Below are positions 18,535-25,447 of a stretch of DNA of 57,818 nucleotides, one piece after another. The notes beneath the pieces are model-generated. The model did no database searches. It saw only the letters and a program-made list of their open reading frames with translations, and was not told where the DNA came from. Position 1 is the first letter of the stretch. Every line of letters begins with the position of its first letter. The translations under genes and the position numbers were made by a program. Where the stretch lies: assembly GCA_030426385.1 (NCBI GenBank), contig JAUHYI010000020.1, forward strand, positions 1-57,818, written 5' to 3'. Source of the DNA: Phycisphaerae bacterium (GTDB lineage: Bacteria; Planctomycetota; Phycisphaerae; Phycisphaerales; Phycisphaeraceae).

Positions 18535-19527
18535 ATGACAACAACAACCCATCAACTATCGCCCGAACAATGCCAACACCTGCGCGACCAAGGCTACCTC
18601 ATGGTACCCAACCTGATCGACACGGCCACCATCGACGGCGTGCGCCAGGAATTGAATGAAGTGGTCGACGCCACCGCGCATGCCATGAAATCGGAAGGCC
18701 AATTGGTTGACACCCATTCGGATGCGGGATTCGATCGACAACTGGCTCGGATTGCTCATGACAGCATGGATACCGCGAGCAAGCTGATCGCGCGCATTGA
18801 AGGTGATGCCGGCAGCGGCGGACATATGGGGCCGGGCGTTTTTGAATTGTTGCGGCATCCGTGTTTGCTCGATGCCATCGAATCATTGGTCGGCCCTGAA
18901 ATTATTGGATCAAGTGTGTATCGCATTCGTCCCAAAGTGCCCGGCTTAATTCGCGGAGCCGTGCCGTGGCATCAGGACAGTGGTTACCTGATGGGCCATT
19001 GCGATCGCGAGTTGATCATCACGTGTTGGATTCCCCTGGTTGACGCGACAATTGAAAACGGATGTTTGTATGTGATACCCCAAGTACACAAAAATGGAAT
19101 CATGAAACACCACACCGGCGGTTCCGCCAATTACCTTGTGATTAAAGACGAAGACATCCCTGGTGACACAACACCGATCGCCGTGCCGGTTCCCAAAGGT
19201 GGCGTGTTGTTTATGACCAACCTCACACCACACGCGTCATTCACTAACGCTTCGGATCATGTGCGTTGGAGCGTGGACCTTCGCTACCAGAACGCTAACA
19301 CACCACACAATGCCGACCTGTTACCAAGCGAATCTAAATCCGATAGCGCCGATGTTGAAATAGCATGTTATCCCCCCGAAGCGGATTTCGTTTTGCGCAG
19401 TCCCAGTCAGCCCAACAAAGAAATCCGTGACTGGCAAACACTCAAACAATTGCGCGATCGCCACTTCATCAACAGACATACCAACCAGATTCCTTTCCCC
19501 GATCGATGGCCATCCTTGAAAGCGTGA
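18535..19527 (+). CDS. phytanoyl-CoA dioxygenase (PhyH) family Fe(II)/2-oxoglutarate oxygenase
   Basis: A 330-residue cytoplasmic protein of the PhyH family. The iron-binding facial triad is visible: H146 and D148 in WHQD, and a distal His at 233 in TPHAS. An arginine in DHVRWSVDLRY (R244 or R250) would bind 2-oxoglutarate. The double-stranded beta-helix runs from about residue 110 to 255. Bacterial members hydroxylate diverse small molecules, and Planctomycetota encode many of unknown substrate. The gene is divergent from an AraC regulator, which probably controls it. The family assignment is secure; the substrate is unknown. Confidence 0.9.
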   Translation: MTTTTHQLSPEQCQHLRDQGYLMVPNLIDTATIDGVRQELNEVVDATAHAMKSEGQLVDTHSDAGFDRQLARIAHDSMDTASKLIARIEGDAGSGGHMGPGVFELLRHPCLLDAIESLVGPEIIGSSVYRIRPKVPGLIRGAVPWHQDSGYLMGHCDRELIITCWIPLVDATIENGCLYVIPQVHKNGIMKHHTGGSANYLVIKDEDIPGDTTPIAVPVPKGGVLFMTNLTPHASFTNASDHVRWSVDLRYQNANTPHNADLLPSESKSDSADVEIACYPPEADFVLRSPSQPNKEIRDWQTLKQLRDRHFINRHTNQIPFPDRWPSLKA

Positions 19528-20268
19528 AGACACAAGGGCGTGAATGCAAAAAGCGCTCGAGCGCAAACACGAGAAGTTGTAAAGACGAAATCGCATTGCA
19601 AACTCGCCATCATCCGACGCGTAGCGACTGGCGATCACCAATGCACGCACCCTTCGACGACGCGTGTGTTCGCAGGAGGGGCGGAACGGCGACGCGCCGC
19701 CCAAGGGCGCCGGCTAACACCCAAGTTCCAAGCAGGATGGACGCACCACGCCTCCAATTTGCCACACCCAAACCTGCGGCACGGCACCCCATATCTCAAG
19801 CATCAGCCAACCTGCGTTTCCCATAAACCAATTCACAAAAGCGACTTAAACCCCAAGCCAGACATCCCCTCACACATTTCCCACTCCCTTATGGTCGTGC
19901 CCAATACGTTGACTCAACGACGAATACAAAGTACAAAAAACAGCAGGCCATTGGCATCATAAACGCCCATATCCAGCCTGCCCTCCCTCAAATTTATCTT
20001 GCGACCACGGGAAATAAGCGTATGATGAGCAACTGTTGCACCGCGGCCGCAGGCATCAACTCACACCTCAACCGGTGGCGCTTCGTTCCGCAACGGCACG
20101 CATTCGCAACATTGACGCTGGCTTTTGCTATCGATTCATCGAGCTGTTTCGAATCATCACATCGCTTCGCATTGCACTCGGTTGTGTTGCATCGCATTGT
20201 ATGGGCCAGCCCTTGATTGAGCACCGCACGCTCCACGCTAGTTTTACCGCCATATAAAGGAATGCAAG
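19528..20268. other. intergenic region without a convincing gene
   Basis: A 741-bp gap precedes the LacI-type gene at 20269. Short frames on both strands have no recognisable domain. The part around 19660-19715 contains a GC-rich palindromic stretch (GGCGACGCGCCGCC, then GGCGCCGGCTAAC) resembling a sequence at 40562-40590 that also ends in CGCCGGCTAA, perhaps an intergenic repeat family. AAAGGA upstream of the GTG at 20269 is the ribosome site of the next gene. Confidence 0.4.
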
Positions 20269-21291
20269 GTGTCTCCTAAAAAACCGCCAGCTTCAAAAGC
20301 CAAACGCAGCAAATCCAAAACGCGCAAGCTCGGCTCGATCTATGACCTGGCCGACCAAACCGGCGTGGCCCCCAGCACCATCAGTCGGGTACTCAACCAG
20401 CGCGGCCGCATCAGTGAAGAAACACGCTTGCGCGTTTTGGCTGCCGCGCGCGCCGCAGGATTTAAACCGCGCGCCGCTGTCCGTCGCAGTACGGTGGCCC
20501 TCATTATCGACCGTATGCACTACGCGGTGTACGGCGGTTTCGTATCGAGCATGTTGTCCCACCTGATCTGCGAGATGGCCATGTATGACATCGCCGCTGA
20601 AATCTATACCGAAGACAACGCCAGCCAACTTGGCACACGTTTTATTGATGGTGTGATTGCGCTGACTTGGGACACACAGACGATCAAAAAATTAGAAGCC
20701 CTGGAGTCTGTCCCTGTGGTACTGGTTAACCGCCAAGGGTCGGAAGGGTTTTCAGCCGTGGCGTCGGACCATTTTCAAGGCGGGTTATTGATCGGCCAAC
20801 ATCTCGTCAAACATGGCCACAAAAACATCGCGGCTATCAGCGAGGAATCTGACTGGGGTTGCCAGGAACGTTTGCGCGGCGTCAAAAAATCCATGGAATC
20901 CGCAGGACTCAACCCCGACAGCTTGACCCTGCGTCTGACCGAACACCAACCTGTCGAATCAATCATTCGCGAACTGATGGCCCAACAAACGACCGGGCTG
21001 TTCCTGGCGGGCGAAGACCTGACCATTGAATCGATGCATGTCTTAACCCACACCTTAGGCATTGATATCCCCCGCGAACTATCAGTGGTCGGATTGGAAA
21101 TTGCCCGCGTATCCCCGTTTGTCCAACCACCGCTGACCTGCGTGGCCCAACCCTTTGAAAAAATTGCACAGCAAACCCTTTCGCTGCTGGTCAATCATAT
21201 TGAAACCAATTCGACCAAGCCCCAGCAAATCGTAATCCCCAACCAATTAATCGAACGCGCCTCAGTGGCCTCGCCATACCCTCAGGCGTGA
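20269..21291 (+). CDS. LacI family transcriptional regulator
   Basis: A 340-residue protein starting at GTG (AAAGGA upstream; the ATG at 20263 is out of frame and stops after five codons). A lysine-rich tail (KKPPASKAKRSKSKTRK) precedes the LacI helix-turn-helix (SIYDLADQTGVAPSTISRVLN) and hinge. The effector domain (about 75-330) has the usual FIDGVIAL and GGLLIGQHLVKHGHKNIAAI strands. The basic N-terminal extension is unusual and may add nonspecific DNA contact. No hydrolase or transporter is adjacent on the same strand, so the target genes are not evident. Confidence 0.9.
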   Translation: MSPKKPPASKAKRSKSKTRKLGSIYDLADQTGVAPSTISRVLNQRGRISEETRLRVLAAARAAGFKPRAAVRRSTVALIIDRMHYAVYGGFVSSMLSHLICEMAMYDIAAEIYTEDNASQLGTRFIDGVIALTWDTQTIKKLEALESVPVVLVNRQGSEGFSAVASDHFQGGLLIGQHLVKHGHKNIAAISEESDWGCQERLRGVKKSMESAGLNPDSLTLRLTEHQPVESIIRELMAQQTTGLFLAGEDLTIESMHVLTHTLGIDIPRELSVVGLEIARVSPFVQPPLTCVAQPFEKIAQQTLSLLVNHIETNSTKPQQIVIPNQLIERASVASPYPQA

Positions 21292-21466
21292 AAGCGATTG
21301 CATCCGAACAACACCCAAGCAATACGCGATAGCACACTGATCGTCCTGTGAACCACCGCAACCGCGTTGAATCCTAACGGCGCGTAATGGTTAACCTACG
21401 CCTCTTTTTCAACGGTTCCCTGTCGCTTTGTGCACACAAAACCTACTGCCACCATCACGTGCACAC

Positions 21467-22048
21467 TTATTTATCATGATCATCACCGCGCCCATACCCA
21501 CGCCAAGCAAACAACCCAAACGTGCTGGCCACCCCTATATACATCCCTACTATCTGTATTCTATCCAGCCAGTCTTTCCCTTCGTCCCACGCCACAAGCA
21601 ATCCACCAAACCCCAAAACTAACACCAGAAAGAAACACACCATCCGCACAAAAAGTTCACGATTCCGTGCGCCAGCCATACCGTCATTCATCTCAACCAA
21701 TCTATCTACTTGGGTATTTCCTTCACTCGATTCATCATCCGGATTACGCCGACCATCCATTTCACGTGACAACTTACCCGGCGCATAGCTAGGCCAATCG
21801 TGCGATTCAATAAATGACAATGCGCGCACCGCATCGCATTGATGTACATATAACTGTCGCACCCTTATCACATCAAAATTAAACGCTGCTCCACCCATCA
21901 TCCCACGACCCGCATAAAAACAGGGCATCCCTTGTTCAATCAGCGCATCACGAATCGCCGTCGCTTCCCATTCATCCTGCGGCCACCAAATAGCCACCGT
22001 ATTCTGCGATTCATCATCACATACCGATTGGTTCTCTGCCTCATCCAT
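21467..22048 (-). CDS. hypothetical membrane protein with DUF2007-like N-terminal domain
   Basis: A 193-residue protein not assignable to a characterised function. Residues of about 15-80 (TVAIWWPQDEWEATAIRDALIEQGMPCFYAG) resemble the DUF2007 'putative signal transducing' fold, which typically reads as a strand, an EA-x-x-L helix and a second strand. An acidic, low-complexity linker follows. Two hydrophobic helices (about 133-152 and 165-182) anchor it in the membrane. It ends the run of small membrane-protein genes at 22048-22522, all on the minus strand. Confidence 0.65.
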   Translation of the reverse strand: MDEAENQSVCDDESQNTVAIWWPQDEWEATAIRDALIEQGMPCFYAGRGMMGGAAFNFDVIRVRQLYVHQCDAVRALSFIESHDWPSYAPGKLSREMDGRRNPDDESSEGNTQVDRLVEMNDGMAGARNRELFVRMVCFFLVLVLGFGGLLVAWDEGKDWLDRIQIVGMYIGVASTFGLFAWRGYGRGDDHDK

Positions 22049-22126
22049 GTACGTTCATCCCAGAACTGTTTCGGCTCATACAACAGCTATCGTAAAAATC
22101 ATATCATTGCCGCTTCGTTTTTCATA

Positions 22127-22318
22127 CTAAAACCGATACCCTTTTTTCTGCCCTTCCGATGGGCCAATCAATAACAAAACCATGCCACACAAATACAGAC
22201 TATCGCATCGTAATTTTGCCCAATCCGGGCCTAAAAAATACGGCGCACTTCCCAGCCCGATCAACAACAACGCAATCGGATAACGAACCCACCACGGTAA
22301 GCCGGTCCATACATCCAT
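22127..22318 (-). CDS. small hypothetical membrane protein (63 aa)
   Basis: The ATG at 22318 is preceded by AAAGGAG with six-base spacing, which fixes the start seven codons inside a longer frame. The product begins MDVWTGLPWWVRYPIALLL and has two short hydrophobic stretches (about residues 9-28 and 38-52) and a basic C-terminus. No family is recognised. It lies between two other small membrane-protein genes on the same strand. Confidence 0.6.
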   Translation of the reverse strand: MDVWTGLPWWVRYPIALLLIGLGSAPYFLGPDWAKLRCDSLYLCGMVLLLIGPSEGQKKGYRF

Positions 22319-22369
22319 CGCAAACTCCTTTCTTAGCAAACCACCAATTATAAAATCGTCTTCGCCAGA

Positions 22370-22522
22370 CTATGCGGTTAACACGTCCCGCAACCCCCCG
22401 TAATAGGCCAACACACCCAGCATCACTAAAAACGCCACACAAAAAATGATCGTCATACAACCGCAACCCATGCTTGTCACCTCCGCCGGTCCAACCCGAA
22501 TACCCACTGCATGCGTCACCAT
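22370..22522 (-). CDS. very small hypothetical membrane protein (50 aa, or 33 aa from an internal start)
   Basis: The ATG at 22522 follows AAAGGAGCTGGCG. An internal ATG at 22471 follows a stronger GGAGGTGACAAGC, giving a 33-residue product beginning MGCGCMTIIF. Both forms contain one transmembrane helix (TIIFCVAFLVMLGVLAYY) after a Cys-Gly-Cys motif. Two usable ribosome sites in one short frame suggest a real gene, possibly with two products. No function is known. It is followed 51 bases later by the 63-residue membrane-protein gene. Confidence 0.5.
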   Translation of the reverse strand: MVTHAVGIRVGPAEVTSMGCGCMTIIFCVAFLVMLGVLAYYGGLRDVLTA

Positions 22523-22805
22523 CGCCAGCTCCTTTCATGCCTAGTAATGTCATCAAAACTCAACTCGCGCACCGATCGCGCCACAGATCTAAATGCCTTG
22601 CTTTCACGTCAACACAACTAACGCTTTTACAAACCCACCAACTCGCTCAGAAAATGTAAACAGCCAATCCGCGCATCTCAATCAACCGCACGATTCATCT
22701 GGAATTTCTCATACAAAAATCCTATCACCGCAATGCGCTGCATTGCCGATACAAACCCACAATCCTGTCACAAAATTGGGATACCCCTCCCCTCCCCCCC
22801 GCACG

Positions 22806-24239
22806 TCACACCCGACACCCCACCTGCAACAACGGCACATCCTGATGTTTGTACGGGATGAAAAATTCCCGATGCCCCAAACGTTCAGGCTTACTCATCG
22901 CACCACTTGCGGTCGCCAAAACCAAGGCCAACAATTCATCCGCGCATTCATCCAATGTCACTCGGCCTTCCAGAATTCCTGCGGCGCAAAAATCCATGTC
23001 GCCTTGCATGCGTTCATATGTCTGCCGATTTCCTGTCACCTTAATCAACGGCGCGATCGGCGAACCAATCACCGAACCTCGGCCCGTCACAAACAACACA
23101 ATCTGACACCCCGCTGCAATCAGATCCATCAACCCCTCACTGTCGTTCGCATTCGTATAACCAAACTGCATAAAATGCGCATCGGGCACACTATCCAACA
23201 GCCACAACCCGCCCGCATTTTTTTTACTCGCATGCCCACCACGTGAGGGGTTCGCCGATTCCGGTGACATGCTTTGTTCCGACTCATTGCCCAAACGCGA
23301 TCGATGCCAAACCGGCTCGCCAACTTTCACCACGCCTTCAATGGCCCGGCTTCCACTCTTGGCAAACGCACCCAGGCTCTTCTCCTCAATCGTCGTTAAT
23401 CCCCCGGCAAAATTCCCCGGCGCTGCACTGAATTGTCGAACTTCCTGACAATACGCCATCGCCTTGTCATAAGCATGGGCCAATGCCTCGCGCGCCTCAT
23501 CATGTGCCGCCCGTGACAATATCATCTCCTTCAAGCCGATCATCTCGACCGTTTCTTCAAAAACCGCCAACCCGCCCGCATCCACCAATCGATCGAACAG
23601 TCGCCCGACGACGGGGTTCCCCGCTAAGCCTGATGTGCCATCACTTCCCCCGCATTCGCAACCAATCACCAGATCCGCCATCGTCATCGTCACGCGTTTC
23701 GCATCACGCGTGATCTGTTCGCGCATCTGATTCACGATTTGCTTGCCTTTGGCGATCCCCGTTTCGGTGCCACCCACGTCCTGAATAAAAAAGTTGGCCG
23801 CGGGCCGACCCGATTCGCGCACCACGTCCGCGATGCGCTTCGGCTGTGTGTACTCGCAACCCAAACCCACTGCCAACACCGCGCCCACATTCGGGTGACG
23901 AGCCAATGCCAACATCAAACGAATCGCATACGCATTGTCATAGCAACCCGGGAAACCAATCACGTGCGTATCCTGTTCGCCCTCAGCTATCCGTTGTGCC
24001 ACAAAACTCGCACACTCCACCGTGTAAATCACCAGCACCAGATTCCGAACACCCTTGCGCCCATCCTCACGCAAATAACCCTCCCACCCCCCCACTTGTC
24101 CCCCCATCTGCCCCCCCACGCCCTCCACTTTTCCCACGTCTCCCTCGTCTCCCATTTCTCCCACCACATGTCCGCCCACATGTTCCGCCGCAGTCTCTTT
24201 CCGAAGACCGCCAGTATGTTCCGATTTCACGTCATTCAT
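22806..24239 (-). CDS. UxaA/SuyB-type dehydratase large subunit (altronate/galactarate dehydratase family)
   Basis: A 477-residue protein starting at the ATG at 24239. After about 55 atypical residues it shows the family signature [13 protein letters not shown], the conserved [15 protein letters not shown] block (about residue 195), and a C-terminal half with ITGRGS-like and [15 protein letters not shown] segments. Family enzymes dehydrate sugar acids (altronate, galactarate) or eliminate sulfite from sulfolactate (SuyB) using a metal centre. The N-terminal residues of about 20-54 are a Gly/Val low-complexity segment encoded by the C-rich DNA at 24080-24180 and look like an insertion; another non-family patch lies near [16 protein letters not shown]. 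The small SAF-domain subunit is encoded just upstream. The substrate cannot be told apart from sequence alone. Confidence 0.82.
   Translation of the reverse strand: MNDVKSEHTGGLRKETAAEHVGGHVVGEMGDEGDVGKVEGVGGQMGGQVGGWEGYLREDGRKGVRNLVLVIYTVECASFVAQRIAEGEQDTHVIGFPGCYDNAYAIRLMLALARHPNVGAVLAVGLGCEYTQPKRIADVVRESGRPAANFFIQDVGGTETGIAKGKQIVNQMREQITRDAKRVTMTMADLVIGCECGGSDGTSGLAGNPVVGRLFDRLVDAGGLAVFEETVEMIGLKEMILSRAAHDEAREALAHAYDKAMAYCQEVRQFSAAPGNFAGGLTTIEEKSLGAFAKSGSRAIEGVVKVGEPVWHRSRLGNESEQSMSPESANPSRGGHASKKNAGGLWLLDSVPDAHFMQFGYTNANDSEGLMDLIAAGCQIVLFVTGRGSVIGSPIAPLIKVTGNRQTYERMQGDMDFCAAGILEGRVTLDECADELLALVLATASGAMSKPERLGHREFFIPYKHQDVPLLQVGCRV
24080..24180. repeat. C-rich low-complexity element inside the UxaA-like gene
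   Basis: About 100 bases of C-runs separated by CACTTT, CATCT or ACG. The stretch 24114-24137 matches 44804-44827, inside the FtsX permease gene, at 22 of 24 bases (shared core CCCTCCACTTT). On the coding strand it encodes VGKVEGVGG-like residues ahead of the conserved catalytic domain. Confidence 0.7.
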
Positions 24240-24304
24240 AAAACATCCATTCAACCCACCGCACGTCCAGACCAACTTCGCAAGCTCTTTTCCAACTTCG
24301 CCAA

Positions 24305-24655
24305 CTACCGGTACACATCTCGCTCCGTCGGTGCGCCCGTATGCACATCCAACGTATTCGATCGCTCGTCAAACTGGCTTTCGCAGTTATGCAAATGCAC
24401 CCATTGCCCTGGAGCAATATCACACGTCGCTCGCCCGATCGGCAGGCCATATTTCACCACGGCTTCGCCCTTCGCGATAGCGCGCGATGCCATTTTATGA
24501 CCTGCGTCAATCGGCTCACTGCATGCGACCTCAGCAACTTCATGAATGTCAACTTCCCCCAACACGCGCACCGGCCCCGGCACCAGCCCCACCAAGGCGG
24601 TACCCACGTTGTCCTCACGATGGATGCAATAAACCTGTGTCATAGATTCAAACAT
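24305..24655 (-). CDS. UxaA/SuyA-type dehydratase small subunit (SAF domain)
   Basis: About 116 residues. The SAF-domain pattern is clear: [22 protein letters not shown], then [19 protein letters not shown], matching the N-terminal domain of altronate dehydratase and the separate SuyA subunit. The first ATG used here (24655) lies 31 bases after the preceding gene's stop. A downstream ATG at 24643 is an equally plausible start because neither has a strong ribosome site. Fused UxaA enzymes carry this domain at the N-terminus, whereas here it is a separate gene 65 bases before the large-subunit gene. It follows the methylamine operon on the same strand with a short gap, so read-through is likely. 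Confidence 0.82.
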   Translation of the reverse strand: MFESMTQVYCIHREDNVGTALVGLVPGPVRVLGEVDIHEVAEVACSEPIDAGHKMASRAIAKGEAVVKYGLPIGRATCDIAPGQWVHLHNCESQFDERSNTLDVHTGAPTERDVYR

Positions 24656-24686
24656 TATGAACCCAACAGGCCATCCGCACAACAAA

Positions 24687-25352
24687 TTATCCCAACTCGC
24701 GACCTATCCCCGCCAACGTTTCCCACAGCGCAGGCCCAAACGAATAGTCAGTCCATATTCGATACACCCGCGCCCCGTCTTGCATCTCTGGAATAATCCC
24801 ACACGACATGCCCGCCACCCGCGTATAAAAAATTCGATCCACCGGCTCCTCAATCACATTGACGCCACATGTCTGCGCCCAAACTCGCCCGACTCGTTCT
24901 CCCCCCAACAAAAACGTACACCCTGCTTGCTCAACCCGATACACCTCCATCATCTTTTCCGCTTCATGACCATCAACCGCAAGCGCTTTTTCAAGACGAC
25001 CCACCAACGCATCATCACCCGCACCCGACTCCGCAATCACCTCATCGCCCCCAACGCGCACCAACACCCCCCCCGCCCCCCCCACACCCCCCAACTCCCC
25101 CCACATATTTCCTTCCTCACTTTCCCCACTACTGCCCACACGACCACCACCACTCGCCGCTTCGCGCTCAATTCCATACACATCTTCCGCGCACATAAAC
25201 CCATGCGCACTCAGCCATCCCAATACGCCTCGGCCTTTCAAACCCACCTTCACCAACGCGCTGCAATCGCGCAGCCAAACTCCCGCGTTCAACAACTCAT
25301 CACGCTTACCAACCAGTTCTGCCACCGCGCTACGTTTCATATCAACACTCAT
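24687..25352 (-). CDS. mgdD: N-methylglutamate dehydrogenase subunit D (sarcosine oxidase gamma-like)
   Basis: This 221-residue protein has the gamma-subunit layout: VGLKGRGVLGWLSAHG near residue 36, a C-terminal half with WAQTCGVNV, DRIFYTRVAGMSCGIIP, and a terminal RIWTDYSFGPALWETL. In heterotetrameric sarcosine oxidases this subunit folds like the GcvT family and packs on the alpha subunit. It is the last of the four dehydrogenase genes (A, B, C, D), and the neighbouring mgsABC and gmaS genes argue for N-methylglutamate rather than sarcosine as substrate. Residues of about 70-98 (GRVGSSGESEEGN followed by a Gly-rich run) are low complexity, encoded by C-rich DNA at 25062-25150, and appear inserted into the fold. 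Confidence 0.8.
   Translation of the reverse strand: MSVDMKRSAVAELVGKRDELLNAGVWLRDCSALVKVGLKGRGVLGWLSAHGFMCAEDVYGIEREAASGGGRVGSSGESEEGNMWGELGGVGGAGGVLVRVGGDEVIAESGAGDDALVGRLEKALAVDGHEAEKMMEVYRVEQAGCTFLLGGERVGRVWAQTCGVNVIEEPVDRIFYTRVAGMSCGIIPEMQDGARVYRIWTDYSFGPALWETLAGIGRELG
25062..25150. repeat. C-rich low-complexity element inside mgdD
   Basis: C8 and C9 runs with CACACC, ACTC and ACATATTTCC interruptions. On the coding strand it gives a Gly/Val/Ala-rich, in-frame peptide with no counterpart in the family pattern on either side. It resembles the elements at 24080-24180 and 34906-34990. Confidence 0.65.
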
Positions 25353-25447
25353 ATCAATATTCCATATCTACATGCATCAACATCATTCAAAAATCAAAAT
25401 CAATTTTTCCACCTCTGCCTTGCTCAATCACGCGCCTTCTGCCGTCC

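Noticed and set aside
20022-20257. Small frames upstream of the LacI gene
   Set aside because: Several overlapping frames on both strands have no domain, no ribosome site and no conserved composition.
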